From positions 1 to 64,000 of the forward strand of contig JAAXGZ010000041.1 in assembly GCA_012271135.1 (NCBI GenBank): a DNA stretch of 64,000 nucleotides, read 5' to 3'. Positions 19,769 to 32,896 of this stretch are shown here, piece after piece. Under the pieces are notes generated by a model. The model ran no database searches and was not told the origin of the DNA. It was given only the letters and a program-made list of their open reading frames with translations. The DNA comes from Caldilineales bacterium. Its GTDB lineage: Bacteria; Chloroflexota; Anaerolineae; Caldilineales; Caldilineaceae. Position 1 is the first letter of the stretch; the number at the start of each line of letters is the position of its first letter. Made by a program: the position numbers and the translations under genes.

Positions 19769-20701
19769 ATGGCCATAAACAGTGCCGAGGTCCGGCACGG
19801 CCGGGCGTGGCCCTGGCCGCTCCTGGGGGGCTGTGCAGTGGCTGTGGCGGCGATGGCCGGCAGCCTGTACTTCAGTGAAATCCGCCACTTCGAGCCATGC
19901 CTGCTCTGTTGGTACCAGCGGATTCTCATGTACCCGCTGGCCGTGATCATGGGGTTTGCCCTGATCACCCGGGTGTCCGTTATGGCTTGGCTCGTGTTGG
20001 CGGCGGCGGTGGTCGGGCAGGCGGTGGCGGCCTACCACGTACTGTTGCAAAAGACCTCCTGGTTCTCGTCCGCCACCACGTGCGGTACGGGGCCTTCCTG
20101 CGCCATTCCCTATATCGACTGGTTTGGCATCGTGACAATCCCGATGCTTTCCCTGATGGCTTTCATGCTGATCGCCATCTGCATGGTGTTCTACCTCAAC
20201 GGAGCCGGGATCGACGGCGGCGAGCCCGTACAACTGACCTTCGATCCCCGGAGTGCAGCGGTGTTTGGTGTCATGGTCCTGATAGCCGTGGCGACGTTTC
20301 TGGTGCTGCGCAGTCAACAGTCGGCTGCAGCACCCCGGGCAACGGAGCCGGTTGTACTCGCGACGCCGATGCAGCCCACCCCTGCCGGCGAAGGGAACTC
20401 TGCCGACGACAGCGATTCAGGGGTATTGGTGTCCGGTGCCGTACTGTTTGCCGACAATTGCGCCGCCTGCCATGGTGGACAGGGCGAAGGAATCACCGGG
20501 TTGACTCCGCCCTTGCTGGATTCCGAGAAGGTGGGCGCCATGTCAGAGCAGGAGCTGCGGGCGCTGGTGCGTGCCGGCGTCGCCCAGGACGACCCGGACA
20601 ACCAGACCGGCAATCTGATGCCCGGGTTTGGCCCGAACCTCGTCTCCGATGAAGACTTGGCCACACTGGTGGCCTGGTTGAAGACGGAACTGCAACGTTG
20701 A
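19769..20701 (+). CDS. DsbB/BdbC-type quinone reductase fused to cytochrome c
   Basis: This is a 310-residue two-part protein. Residues 1-150 are a four-helix DsbB/BdbC domain with the CxxC pair at 44/47 (FEPCLLCWYQR) and the second cysteine pair at 105/111 (TTCGTGPSCAIPYIDW). A fifth membrane helix (VFGVMVLIAVATFLVL) and a Pro/Ala/Ser linker lead to a class I cytochrome c domain with haem site CAACH at 231-235 and a likely Met ligand at 274 in LMPGFGP. DsbB enzymes normally pass electrons from DsbA to quinone; here a covalently attached haem could accept or relay them. It starts 50 bases after the DsbA-like gene. Confidence 0.9.
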   Translation: MAINSAEVRHGRAWPWPLLGGCAVAVAAMAGSLYFSEIRHFEPCLLCWYQRILMYPLAVIMGFALITRVSVMAWLVLAAAVVGQAVAAYHVLLQKTSWFSSATTCGTGPSCAIPYIDWFGIVTIPMLSLMAFMLIAICMVFYLNGAGIDGGEPVQLTFDPRSAAVFGVMVLIAVATFLVLRSQQSAAAPRATEPVVLATPMQPTPAGEGNSADDSDSGVLVSGAVLFADNCAACHGGQGEGITGLTPPLLDSEKVGAMSEQELRALVRAGVAQDDPDNQTGNLMPGFGPNLVSDEDLATLVAWLKTELQR

Positions 20702-20716
20702 CGGGGGCGCCGGTTC

Positions 20717-21361
20717 GTGACCTCCCGCCATCCGACCGCGCGTGTGCACAGGCTGTACGCGGCCGCTTGCTGCCTTGCGGTCACCGTCCTGCTGACCGTA
20801 GCGCATCCGTTCGCCGTCGGCAACCACGTATATGCACAGGCGGATGCCACCGTGTCGATCACAGCACCCGGTGAGGGCCAAACCGTAACCGGCGACTTGC
20901 AGGTTAGGGGCACGGTTCAGGGCGCGGGTCTGCAAAGCTATGCCCTCTATTGGCGGGCGGCAGGAGACGATCGCGAGATCTATTTCAACGGCGGACAAGA
21001 GGAAGTGAACGCATCGGCACTCGGAGTATGGCGTGCGGGGGATAACCCACCGGGCGAGTACGAGATCCGGCTGGAGGCCCAGTTCGCGGGCAGGGATCCG
21101 ACCGAGACGATTGTGCGGTTCACGCTGGCGGACGCCGCGGAGACGACGGGACAGGAATCGGAGACGGCCGCGACCATGCCCGCAGAGGATCAAACCCTGA
21201 GGCAGTCGCTGGACCAATTGGCCGCCCGGGCCCGACCCGCCGCGCTGGCTGCCTATTTGGCGCGCGGCATGCGGTTTGGCCTGACCGTGACCTTGGTCGT
21301 CCTCGCCTATTTTGGGGTCAAGTCCGTCACCGTCTGGTTCCTGGGCGGCCGGAAACCATGA
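20717..21361 (+). CDS. Exported Ig-like domain protein with C-terminal membrane segment
   Basis: This 214-residue protein of unknown function has a GTG start. It carries a signal peptide (LYAAACCLAVTVLLTVAH with a likely cleavage near VYAQA). A beta-rich domain follows that resembles bacterial Ig-like repeats (SITAPGEGQTVTGDLQVRG), then a polar linker and a C-terminal transmembrane helix (FGLTVTLVVLAYFGVKSVTV). It would sit on the outer face of the membrane. It is 15 bases downstream of the DsbB-cytochrome c gene and overlaps pth by four bases, so it is co-transcribed with both. It has no cysteine pair suggesting a thiol role. Confidence 0.75.
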   Translation: MTSRHPTARVHRLYAAACCLAVTVLLTVAHPFAVGNHVYAQADATVSITAPGEGQTVTGDLQVRGTVQGAGLQSYALYWRAAGDDREIYFNGGQEEVNASALGVWRAGDNPPGEYEIRLEAQFAGRDPTETIVRFTLADAAETTGQESETAATMPAEDQTLRQSLDQLAARARPAALAAYLARGMRFGLTVTLVVLAYFGVKSVTVWFLGGRKP

Positions 21362-22005
21362 CTTTCGGACGCGGGTCGGCGGTCCGGACCGATGCTGGCC
21401 GCTGGCTGGTGTTCGGCCTGGGCAATCCCGGGCCCAAGTACGCCCGGACCCCCCACAGCATAGGCTTGGAGAGCGTTGTACAGTTGGCAGCCGACCTCCA
21501 GGTGCCCCGGCGCAAAAAGACGTACAAGGCTGTCTGGGGTGTCTGGCGCACTCACAGGTTCCCGTCGGCCGGGGAGGGGGACGTCCCGAACTCGGCCAGC
21601 GTCCTGCTCGCCACACCGCAGGTCTACATGAACCTGAACGGGTTCAGCGTGCAGCGGCTGATGCAGGCGGAACGGGTCAAGCCGTCGCAACTGCTCGTGG
21701 TGCACGATCATCTCGACCTGCCGCTGGGCAGAATTCGATTGCGGGCACGCGGTGGTTCCGGCGGCAACCGGGGCGTTGAGTCCGTGATTGCACAGCTGGG
21801 CACGCGGGAGTTCCATCGGCTCAGCGTCGGCGTGGGACGTCCGCCCGGTCGCATGGACGCCACGGCCTACGTGCTGCGTCCCTGGAACGCCGGCACGGAA
21901 CGGGAGGAGGTGGTTCCGTTGCGCAGCCTTGTGGGGGAGGCGATCGTATACTGGTTCAGGCATGGCCTTGAGCAGGCGATGAACAGGTACAACGGAGTGC
22001 CATGA
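21358..22005 (+). CDS. pth: Peptidyl-tRNA hydrolase
   Basis: Pth releases tRNA from peptidyl-tRNAs that drop off the ribosome. The sequence, 215 residues, carries the N-terminal signature VFGLGNPGPKYARTPHSIG with the catalytic His, QVYMNLNG with the substrate-binding Asn, HDHLDLPLGRIRLR with the catalytic Asp, and GGSGGNRGVES. The usual RHN tripeptide is PHS here, a mild divergence. The gene overlaps its upstream neighbour and downstream mfd by four bases each. The pth-mfd pairing is widespread in bacteria, which supports the call. Confidence 0.95.
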   Translation: MTFGRGSAVRTDAGRWLVFGLGNPGPKYARTPHSIGLESVVQLAADLQVPRRKKTYKAVWGVWRTHRFPSAGEGDVPNSASVLLATPQVYMNLNGFSVQRLMQAERVKPSQLLVVHDHLDLPLGRIRLRARGGSGGNRGVESVIAQLGTREFHRLSVGVGRPPGRMDATAYVLRPWNAGTEREEVVPLRSLVGEAIVYWFRHGLEQAMNRYNGVP

Positions 22006-25000
22006 CCGAGACGCAACCGAATCCCCGGTCGGAGTTCTGGCCGGGGCTCGATTCACTCCTGCCCGACTGCAAGTCGGGTTCTTGGCGCGCTCCCGGGGGC
22101 CCGCAGGGCGTCCCCGAAACAGCCTGTTCCTTGGCACTGGCCCTGTGCGTGCAGCACCTGCCGAGGCCCATGCTGGTCGTTGCGGCCGACGATGACCGGG
22201 CCCATCAACTGTGCCAGGAGATCCGGACCCTGCTGGGTTCCGACAACGACTGGCCCAACCGGATTCTCTACCTGCCCAAGCCGGATGCCCGGCCCTACGA
22301 ACGGATTCCCTGGACGGGTCAGACCCGGCAGGGCAGGCTGACCGCCCTATCCGCGTTGCTGGGCCGCGGCGACAGGGGCTGCCTGGTGACCTGCAGTGTG
22401 GAAGCCCTCATGCAGGTCACGCTGTCGCCGGAAGACCTGGCGAATTCGCTGCACACCTACCGCGTCGGGGACTCGCATTCCGTAACGGCCACGGCGCGCC
22501 GCTGGGTGGACGCGGGCTACACGAAAGTCAACATGGTGGACGGCGCGGGTACGTTTGCGCAGCGCGGCAGCATTATGGATATCTGGCCGGCAAACTTGCT
22601 GGCCCCTGTGCGGCTGGACTTTTTCGGGGACGAAATCGAAACCATCAGGACGTTCGATCCCCAAAACCAGCGCAGCACGGAGCAGTTGGACACGGTGGTG
22701 GTCGGACCGGCCAGCGAGGCGCTGGCGCGGTACGGGCGCGAGCTTCTGGAGCGTGTCGGGTTGCCGGACGGCACTGTCAACGCCGCGGCGCTGATGGATG
22801 TACCGCCGTCGCAGCGCGGCCCGTTGCAGGATTCCTCCCTTTCCCTGTTCGTCCAGGAGGAAATCGCTGCCGAGGTCCGGAAACTGGCCGAGCTGGAAAC
22901 CTTCGACGGCATCGAGTGGTACCTGCCCTACCTGTACGCGGAACCTGCCTGTCTGCTGGACTACCTGGATTCGGGGGGACTGCTGGTCTTGGACGATGGC
23001 GCTGCTTGCGAACAGGCGGTCGCAGCCTTGGAGCGTGAGCAGGCAGAATTGCGCTCCGAACTTCTCCAAAGCGGGGATGTGCCTGCCGGGTTCGATTCCA
23101 GCCGGTTCTCCTACGACGAAACGTTGGAGCGCCTCGAGGTCCGCCGGCCCCTGCTGCTCGGCTACGGGGACCTGCAGGGCGTGCGCGACAGCGCAGTTCA
23201 GGGAGTGGGTCAGTGCTGCCGGTCCCTGGACCTCCAGCAGGAACCCCAGGCTGCACGGCCTCAGACCATTCGTGCTCTGGCGGAGGAGGATGCCGCCGTC
23301 CTGATTGTGTCCCAGATGGGAGGCAAGGTGCAGGACATGCTCGAGGCCGCGGACCTCATGGCGGAGCCGGTGGCCCGTCTGGACCAGGAACCCGTGCCGG
23401 GGCTGGTCCGGATTATGGAAGGTTCATTACAGGGTGGATTCAGTCTTCACCACCCCGATCGGGCAGCGCCCGTGCTGCTGGTGCTCACGGACACCGAACT
23501 GTTCGATGTGCAAAAGGTTTATCGGCGGCGGCATCAGGTCAGGCACCAGGGTTACACTCCCGAGCGCTTCTTTGCCGAAGTGGACCCGGGGGATCCAGTG
23601 GTGCACGTGGACTTCGGCATCGGGTCCTATGCGGGCCTATCCAGTCGCATTGTGCGCGGTGTGCATCAGGAGTACATCCAAGTCGAATACCAGGCCGGAG
23701 ACAAGGTGTTGGTGCCAGTGCATCAGGCCGATCGCGTCAGCCGGTATGTCGGCCCGGAGGACCCGGTGTTGTCTCGGCTGGGATCCAGCCGGTGGTCCAC
23801 CGCGCGGGACAAGGTACGCAAGGAAGTTCAGGAGATTGCCGAGGAACTGCTGGCGGTCTACGCCCACCGGGAGACTGCCACCGGTCGGGCGGCCGGACCC
23901 GACGAGTCGATGCAGATGGCCCTGGAGATGGCCTTTCCCTTCGACGAGACCCCCGATCAGTTGCAGGCCGTGGTCGATGTCAAGGCGGATCTTGAATCCG
24001 AACGCCACATGGATCGCCTCATTGTCGGCGACGTGGGGTTCGGCAAGACCGAAGTGGCCCTGCGCGGAGCTTTCAAGACGGTGATGGACAGCCGCCAGGT
24101 GGCGGTGCTGGTTCCGACCACGGTCCTGGCCCACCAGCACCATGCCACCTTCACCGACCGGATGGGCGACATGCCGGTTCGGATTGAGGTCCTGAGCCGC
24201 TTGCGTTCGCCCGCAGAACGGCGCCGGGTCAAGGCCGAACTGGCGGCCGGGACCGTGGACATTGTGGTAGGTACCCACGCCCTGCTGGCCAAGGACGTGA
24301 AGTTCCGCGATCTGGGCCTCCTGATCATCGACGAGGAACAGCGGTTCGGCGTTCGTCAGAAGGAAAAAATCAAGCAGCTCAAGCCTACCGTCAACGTCTT
24401 GACCATGTCGGCAACTCCGATTCCGCGTACGATGAACATGGGGCTGAGCGGTATCAGGGACATCAGTTACATCACGTCGCCGCCGGAGGAACGACTGCCG
24501 GTGCACACCATCATGGCCCCGTACGACAGTACGCTGGTGCGGCGGGCTTTGGAACGGGAACTGAAGCGGGATGGCCAGGCGTTTGTGGTTACGGACCGCA
24601 TCCGCGGCCTGACGGAGTTGGCGGACGAGATCGCACGCCTGCTGCCCGGGGCGGTCATTGACATGGCGCACGGCAGCATGAAGGGGGATGAGTTGGAGGA
24701 CGCCATGCTCCACTTCTCCCGTGGGGAGACCGACGTGCTGGTCTGCACCACCATCATCGAGAACGGCCTGGACATTCCCAACGCCAACACGATGATCGTC
24801 AACCATGCGGACCGCTTCGGCATGGCCCAGCTCTACCAGCTGCGGGGCCGGGTCGGGCGGTCCCATCGCCGCGGCCACTGCTATCTCCTTTTCGCGGAGC
24901 GGGAGGACCTCAACTTCAATGCCGCCAACCGGTTGCGCCACATCGTCGAATCCAGCAACGAGCTGGGAGCTGGATTCCGGATTGCCATGAGCGACCTGCA

Positions 25001-25721
25001 GCTGCGCGGCGCCGGCGAGATCCTCGGGGCCCGGCAAAGCGGCAGCATGGGCACCATTGGCCTGGACCTGTACTCACGCCTGCTGGCCAATGCCGTGGAG
25101 AACCTGCGCATCACCGGATCGACCGATCCGGATGCGGCCACGGGTGCTTCGCTGAACGGCGCGGAGCCGTCCGTCAAGGATCCCCTGGCCGATCCGGTCA
25201 CCCTGTTGCTGCCTCTGGCCGCCCACATTCCGGACTGGTACATTGAGGATGGTGCCACTCGGTACCAGTTGTACCATCGGGTGGCGGGCCTGGCCAATGT
25301 CGAGGCCGAGAACGAATTCCGGCGGGAGTTGATTGACCGCTTCGGTTCCGTCAGCCAGCGGGTGGACGCCGTGCCGGAGGAGATCGAGAACCTGCTGTAT
25401 CAAATCCGGCTGAAGCGTGCTGCCGAAGAAGCCGACATCGAGTCCATTTCCACCCGCGACCCGGAGATCCTGATCAAACCCCGGACCGGGTTCGAGGACG
25501 CCCGGCATCGTATCCAGTCGATGCTGAATCGGGTCATCAATGCGGACTTGACCGTGGCCGAACTTACCTACCGTCCCTGGCGCGTGGGCCGGGAAGGCAT
25601 CTACGTGTCCCTGAACAACAGGGATGGATGGCAGGAGACGCTCCTGGAGATCGTGGTGCAGCTGGGCGTGTTCAGGGTGGAGGCGCGTGCGCTGGTCCAA
25701 CGCCTGGTGGCGGCTGCCTGA
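22002..25721 (+). CDS. mfd: Transcription-repair coupling factor
   Basis: Mfd is a DNA translocase that removes RNA polymerase stalled at lesions and recruits the UvrABC excision system. At 1,239 residues it has the full architecture. The N-terminal UvrB-homology part carries [15 protein letters not shown]. The RNA-polymerase interaction domain starts around [19 protein letters not shown]. The RecG-like motor has Walker [15 protein letters not shown] near residue 676 and motif [17 protein letters not shown] near 777. Later motor motifs include [19 protein letters not shown] and [20 protein letters not shown], followed by the C-terminal TRCF domain. Its start overlaps the pth stop. Confidence 0.97.
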   Translation: MTETQPNPRSEFWPGLDSLLPDCKSGSWRAPGGPQGVPETACSLALALCVQHLPRPMLVVAADDDRAHQLCQEIRTLLGSDNDWPNRILYLPKPDARPYERIPWTGQTRQGRLTALSALLGRGDRGCLVTCSVEALMQVTLSPEDLANSLHTYRVGDSHSVTATARRWVDAGYTKVNMVDGAGTFAQRGSIMDIWPANLLAPVRLDFFGDEIETIRTFDPQNQRSTEQLDTVVVGPASEALARYGRELLERVGLPDGTVNAAALMDVPPSQRGPLQDSSLSLFVQEEIAAEVRKLAELETFDGIEWYLPYLYAEPACLLDYLDSGGLLVLDDGAACEQAVAALEREQAELRSELLQSGDVPAGFDSSRFSYDETLERLEVRRPLLLGYGDLQGVRDSAVQGVGQCCRSLDLQQEPQAARPQTIRALAEEDAAVLIVSQMGGKVQDMLEAADLMAEPVARLDQEPVPGLVRIMEGSLQGGFSLHHPDRAAPVLLVLTDTELFDVQKVYRRRHQVRHQGYTPERFFAEVDPGDPVVHVDFGIGSYAGLSSRIVRGVHQEYIQVEYQAGDKVLVPVHQADRVSRYVGPEDPVLSRLGSSRWSTARDKVRKEVQEIAEELLAVYAHRETATGRAAGPDESMQMALEMAFPFDETPDQLQAVVDVKADLESERHMDRLIVGDVGFGKTEVALRGAFKTVMDSRQVAVLVPTTVLAHQHHATFTDRMGDMPVRIEVLSRLRSPAERRRVKAELAAGTVDIVVGTHALLAKDVKFRDLGLLIIDEEQRFGVRQKEKIKQLKPTVNVLTMSATPIPRTMNMGLSGIRDISYITSPPEERLPVHTIMAPYDSTLVRRALERELKRDGQAFVVTDRIRGLTELADEIARLLPGAVIDMAHGSMKGDELEDAMLHFSRGETDVLVCTTIIENGLDIPNANTMIVNHADRFGMAQLYQLRGRVGRSHRRGHCYLLFAEREDLNFNAANRLRHIVESSNELGAGFRIAMSDLQLRGAGEILGARQSGSMGTIGLDLYSRLLANAVENLRITGSTDPDAATGASLNGAEPSVKDPLADPVTLLLPLAAHIPDWYIEDGATRYQLYHRVAGLANVEAENEFRRELIDRFGSVSQRVDAVPEEIENLLYQIRLKRAAEEADIESISTRDPEILIKPRTGFEDARHRIQSMLNRVINADLTVAELTYRPWRVGREGIYVSLNNRDGWQETLLEIVVQLGVFRVEARALVQRLVAAA

Positions 25722-25759
25722 CCGGGCTCCGGCCGGTGGCCGCAGCCGATCTTTGAACC

Positions 25760-27013
25760 ATGTCGGATCCCCTGCCCCCCCACTCCGACGATTCGCGGGC
25801 GCGCAGCTACCGCGACGCGTCGGAGTTCGACGACTTCGATCGGACCCAGGATGAAATCAATCTGGTCCAAACCCGGCGCGTGGTCGAGCTCGACATGGAG
25901 GTGCACTCGGTCCAGACTCCCCGCACCCCGGACACCGGGATCGAAATCCGGGGTCGGTTGCGCCGTCCTAGCCACGAAGTCTTCGGCGGCTGGCGGGAAT
26001 CCTTCAACCGCATGAAGCTGCTGCCCTTTCTGGTGCCGGACCGGGTCGCTGCCCTGCCCGGAGCCGTGTTGCTGAGGCTGGTGGCCGCCCCGCCCGGACC
26101 GCGGCCGGGAAATCCGACCATCAACCTGATCCTGTTCATTCTGACCGTCCTTACGACTTTCTTCGTTGGGAGTCTGCACAGCCCCGATGTTCGGGCGACC
26201 GGGATGACCGACCTCTTGAACCCGGCCAACCTGATTCAGGGCTGGCCGTTTGCGCTCACGCTGCTTGCCATTCTTGGCGTCCACGAACTGGGCCATTTCT
26301 TTGCCGCCCGGCACCATGGCATCCCGGTTAGCCTGCCGTATTTCCTTCCGGTTCCATTCGCCTTCGGCACGCTCGGCGCGTTCATTCGCCTGCGGGGGCC
26401 CATCGACGACCGGAGGCAGTTGTTCGACGTCGGTGTGGCCGGTCCCCTGGCAGGCCTAGCCGTGGCCCTGCCGCTGCTGTTCATCGGCCTGCAGACAAGC
26501 GAACTGACCACCATCTCCGGCCAGGTCATGCTGGAGGGCAACAGCCTTCTGTACTGGGGCGCCAAGTACTTGGTGTTCAATGAGTGGCTGCCGGATTTCG
26601 CAACCGGCCTGGACGTGCACGTGGGGCCGATGGCCATGGCGGCCTGGATTGGTCTGCTGGCCACCGGACTCAACCTGCTTCCGGTGGGCAATCTGGACGG
26701 CGGCCACGTGGTGTTTTCGCTGTTCGGCGGGCGCGCCCGCTACTTTTTCCGCGGGACTCTCCTGTTGCTGGCCGTCTTGGGCATCGCCGGATTCGCCCCG
26801 CTGCAGGCCTACCTGCCGGCGTTGGAACACATCGGCTACACCGGCTGGCTGGTTTGGCTGTGGCTGATCATCCTGGTCATGGGACCGTCGCACGCCGTCA
26901 CGCTGGACATGGTCACGGAACTGGACGGCAGACGGCGCTGGATTGGCTATGCGGTACTGCTTGTGTTTGTCTTGACATTCGTGCCTGTGCCCCTGCGCAC
27001 CTTCGTGTTCTGA
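25760..27013 (+). CDS. Site-2 protease-type membrane metalloprotease (M50)
   Basis: This 417-residue multi-pass membrane protein carries the zinc-protease motif GVHELGHFFAARHHG (HExxH) and the distal ligand motif PVGNLDGGHVVFSLFG typical of the S2P/rseP family. The N-terminal ~120 residues are polar and cytosolic-looking (RTQDEINLVQTRRVVELD). Several hydrophobic segments surround the active site. These enzymes cut membrane-embedded regulators. No PDZ domain is evident, so it belongs to the PDZ-less type. It sits 38 bases after mfd. Its substrate is unknown. Confidence 0.9.
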   Translation: MSDPLPPHSDDSRARSYRDASEFDDFDRTQDEINLVQTRRVVELDMEVHSVQTPRTPDTGIEIRGRLRRPSHEVFGGWRESFNRMKLLPFLVPDRVAALPGAVLLRLVAAPPGPRPGNPTINLILFILTVLTTFFVGSLHSPDVRATGMTDLLNPANLIQGWPFALTLLAILGVHELGHFFAARHHGIPVSLPYFLPVPFAFGTLGAFIRLRGPIDDRRQLFDVGVAGPLAGLAVALPLLFIGLQTSELTTISGQVMLEGNSLLYWGAKYLVFNEWLPDFATGLDVHVGPMAMAAWIGLLATGLNLLPVGNLDGGHVVFSLFGGRARYFFRGTLLLLAVLGIAGFAPLQAYLPALEHIGYTGWLVWLWLIILVMGPSHAVTLDMVTELDGRRRWIGYAVLLVFVLTFVPVPLRTFVF

Positions 27014-27037
27014 CCGGGTTGGCGGCGCGTTTCCATT

Positions 27038-27041
27038 GGAG
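27038..27041 (+). promoter_or_regulatory. Ribosome-binding site deciding the GTG start of glyQS
   Basis: GGAG lies six bases before the GTG at 27048. No ATG with a comparable site exists before the conserved N-terminus of the alpha part, so this site supports GTG initiation. Confidence 0.6.
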
Positions 27042-27047
27042 TGATCG

Positions 27048-30170
<3,123 letters not shown>

Positions 30171-30207
30171 AATCGCCTGCTGTTGAAACCTGCCGTTCAC
30201 GCCATCC

Positions 30208-30212
30208 GGGAG
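30208..30212 (+). promoter_or_regulatory. Ribosome-binding site for a TTG-initiated small gene
   Basis: GGGAG is placed seven bases before TTG at 30220. It is the only reasonable initiation site for the 95-residue frame and so sets its start. Confidence 0.55.
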
Positions 30213-30219
30213 CACACGC

Positions 30220-30507
30220 TTGAAAGGAATCCTCTACCTGAACGACGCGGAGATTGCGACCCTGGACGAAACACGGATCTCGGTGTTCAAGACCTACGAC
30301 GAAGATCCAATCCGGGTCAGCTACAGCACGCGTCGGCTGAATACCGGCAAGACCTTTACGGAACTTGAGCGGCATCGGGTGATGCGCCTGCACCTGGAAG
30401 ACGGCCGGGAGGCCGATGTGATCTACCAGCATGCCTGTCTGGATGCCGAAGGCAAGCTGGCGGGAGTCCTGCGCGTGTTGGGAGACTTCCGGGACAGGCA
30501 GTCCTAG
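30220..30507 (+). CDS. Small protein of unknown function
   Basis: This predicted acidic, soluble 95-residue protein begins LYLNDAEIATLDETRISVFK and includes RHRVMRLHLEDGREADVIYQ and AGVLRVLGDF. The alternating hydrophobic pattern suggests a small beta-rich fold. No catalytic motif, cysteine pair or membrane segment is seen, and I do not recognise the family. The frame looks coding because of its balanced composition and TTG start with a good ribosome-binding site. It lies between glyQS and a UvrD-like helicase gene on the same strand. Confidence 0.7.
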   Translation: MKGILYLNDAEIATLDETRISVFKTYDEDPIRVSYSTRRLNTGKTFTELERHRVMRLHLEDGREADVIYQHACLDAEGKLAGVLRVLGDFRDRQS

Positions 30508-30593
30508 CCCGCCGCCATCCCGCGGGCGCGGGCCGTCCGCCATCGCACCTGTACGAGGCAGTCCTGGATTTCATACCTCCCAACGGCGTCCGG

Positions 30594-32834
30594 TTGCGCG
30601 CTGGGCAAAAAGCGGTCCTGTGCTATGCCGGTGGGCCGGCCGGCATTAGCGCCGTGCCCGGCAGCGGCAAGACCTTCACGCTGAGCTTGCTGGCCTGCAA
30701 GCTGATTGGAGACTTGGCACGCGAGCCCGACGCCGGTTCCGCCGAAGTGCTGATCGTGACGTTTGCCCGGTCCGCTGCGGCCAACATTCGGCAGCGTATT
30801 CGGGAGTACCGGGCGGCCATGGGCAGCCGGACCCCCGGTCTGGGCTATACCGTGTGCACGCTGCATTCCCTGGCCAACCGTATTGTGCGCAACCGGCCGG
30901 GTACCGTCGGGTTGGGTGCCGACTTTCGGGTGTTGGACGAGTCTGAAACCCGACGGTTCATCGCTTCGTTCATCGGGGACGAAGCACAGCGTGCGAAGGA
31001 ACTGGCCGCCGTGCTGTTCGAACAACCGCGCAGTGTCGACAATGCCAAGGTGTTCGGCCGGTTCCGACACGACCTTGAAGGTTGGATCTACACGCTCTTC
31101 AGGGAATTCAAGCTCCGTTCCCTGACACCGGACCGGCTGGCCTCGGTGTTGCAGGACCGCGGGGACCAGGTGGTTTGGTCCTTAATGATGGACCTGTATG
31201 ACGCCTACCAGCGCCAGTTGCGGGATCTGGATGCCGTGGACTACACGGATCTTCTGCGTCTGGCAGTGGAGACCCTGGAGCAGGATCCCGAACTGTGTAG
31301 CCGCTTGGAGCGCAAGTGGCCGTTTGTCCTGGAGGACGAGGCACAGGACAGCAATCGCCTGCAGGAACGCATCATCGGTTGCTTGACACGCGGGCAGGGC
31401 AACTGGGTCCGTGTCGGGGATCCCAACCAGTCGATCAGCACAACCTTTACCGGCGCCGACGCCAAACTGCTGCCTGCCTTCCTGGCGCGGACGGAAACCC
31501 GGCGCTACGAACTCCCCCAGTCCGGCCGGTGTGCGCGTCCGATTCTGGACGCCGCCAATCGTTTGATCACCTGGTCCCGCGAGTTCTACCGCCACTTTGC
31601 CGAAGTGGATCCCCTGGAGCCACCGCTGATCGCACCGACCGATGCAGATGATCCCCAGCCGAATCCCCGGGGCTATGCACCGCAGATCTGCAGCTACCTG
31701 CCGGTGGGCCGCCAACCCGCGGTTTGGGACGATACCCGCGACCGGATGGCGGACCTGATCCGGGACCGGTTACGGCGTCCGGGAGCGGACACGTACTCCT
31801 GGGCCGTCCTCGTGCCAACGCAGCGGCAGGCCAACCAGGTGGTCGAGGCGCTCCGTGCCCGCGCGGTGCCCGTGGATGATTCCCTGGTTCGGATTTCCGA
31901 CGCGCGCCGCAAACTCATCGAAACCGTGGTGCACTGCCTGGACTTGGTGGTCAGCCCGAACCTTGCGGCACTGGAAGCCGTGTGGCAGGCCGCCTACGCA
32001 CCGGAACCAGAGGTGGCGGAAACGGAGGCCGCGGCAGAGCCGGAGGAGGTTCCGGGCATCGACAAGGCTGGGGAAGGGCCCACTGCATTCGATACCTGGC
32101 TTTCATTGGAGCCCGAGGAATTCGATGTGTCGCCGGAGGACGGCAAGGCAGTCCGAGACTTGCAGGCCGCGGTCCGCAGGTGGCTGGATTCGGTATCGCT
32201 GCCACCGGACGAATTCGTGCTGTTGGCGGCACAGGATCTGTTCGGATCCCCGTTTGAGCTGGCAGTCTGCTACTGTCTGGCCGGGCATCTTGGTGAGCAC
32301 ATGGCCCGCGAGCGCCATCACGACTTCGCAAGTTGCTCAGCCCTGTTGAGGCGGGTTGCCTCCGGCTCGGAAAGGATTGAACTGCCGGACGAGGGCGGCA
32401 CCTACAAGGCGGAGTTGGGGACGGTCACCGTGTGTACCATGCATGGAGCCAAGGGCCTTGAGTGGGATCGGGTGTTCCTGCTCGGCCTCAACAACTACGC
32501 GTTTCCCGCGGACCCCGAAACCGACCAGTTCATGTCAAGGCCGTACTATGTCAAGGATCAATGGGATCTGCCGGCCGAACTGATGGCCGTGGTCGACCAC
32601 GGCCTGGACGAACGACTGGAAGGGTTCATGCCCGGGGGCGCCACCGTCGCCAACTGCGCCGCCTATGTGTCGGAACGGCTGCGCCTCCTGTATGTTGGCC
32701 TGACGCGGGCCCGCGAACAAGCCGTGCTGGTGGCTGACTGCGGCCACAGCCGCAATCAAAATGCGCAGGCGGAGGTCCACAGGGAGCTCGATGCCTACCT
32801 TGTCCGTGCGCAGGCGCCGCCGGCCGGCGGCTAA
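30594..32834 (+). CDS. UvrD/Rep-like superfamily 1 DNA helicase
   Basis: This is an ATP-dependent DNA helicase of the UvrD/PcrA type, at least 746 residues. Walker A is AVPGSGKTFTLSLLA near residue 20, motif II is FVLEDEAQDSNRLQ near 247, and the C-terminal motifs are VCTMHGAKGLEWDRVFL and LRLLYVGLTRAREQA. The TTG at 30594 may be too far in: the same frame stays open upstream and encodes LYEAVLDFIPPNGVRLRAGQ, resembling the N-terminus of related helicases. Translation may therefore begin near 30549 at CTG or nearby. An acidic insertion (EPEVAETEAAAEPEEVPG) lies between the motor lobes. Confidence 0.9.
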   Translation: MRAGQKAVLCYAGGPAGISAVPGSGKTFTLSLLACKLIGDLAREPDAGSAEVLIVTFARSAAANIRQRIREYRAAMGSRTPGLGYTVCTLHSLANRIVRNRPGTVGLGADFRVLDESETRRFIASFIGDEAQRAKELAAVLFEQPRSVDNAKVFGRFRHDLEGWIYTLFREFKLRSLTPDRLASVLQDRGDQVVWSLMMDLYDAYQRQLRDLDAVDYTDLLRLAVETLEQDPELCSRLERKWPFVLEDEAQDSNRLQERIIGCLTRGQGNWVRVGDPNQSISTTFTGADAKLLPAFLARTETRRYELPQSGRCARPILDAANRLITWSREFYRHFAEVDPLEPPLIAPTDADDPQPNPRGYAPQICSYLPVGRQPAVWDDTRDRMADLIRDRLRRPGADTYSWAVLVPTQRQANQVVEALRARAVPVDDSLVRISDARRKLIETVVHCLDLVVSPNLAALEAVWQAAYAPEPEVAETEAAAEPEEVPGIDKAGEGPTAFDTWLSLEPEEFDVSPEDGKAVRDLQAAVRRWLDSVSLPPDEFVLLAAQDLFGSPFELAVCYCLAGHLGEHMARERHHDFASCSALLRRVASGSERIELPDEGGTYKAELGTVTVCTMHGAKGLEWDRVFLLGLNNYAFPADPETDQFMSRPYYVKDQWDLPAELMAVVDHGLDERLEGFMPGGATVANCAAYVSERLRLLYVGLTRAREQAVLVADCGHSRNQNAQAEVHRELDAYLVRAQAPPAGG

Positions 32835-32885
32835 CCCCGGCCGATCACCGAAATTGTTGTTCCCATTTGCTGCCGAACCAGGCAC

Positions 32886-32891
32886 AAGGAG
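32886..32891 (+). promoter_or_regulatory. Ribosome-binding site deciding the cyclophilin start
   Basis: AAGGAG lies five bases before GTG at 32897. An in-frame start at 32867 precedes this site, so the GTG is the likely true start. Confidence 0.6.
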
Positions 32892-32896
32892 ACTTT

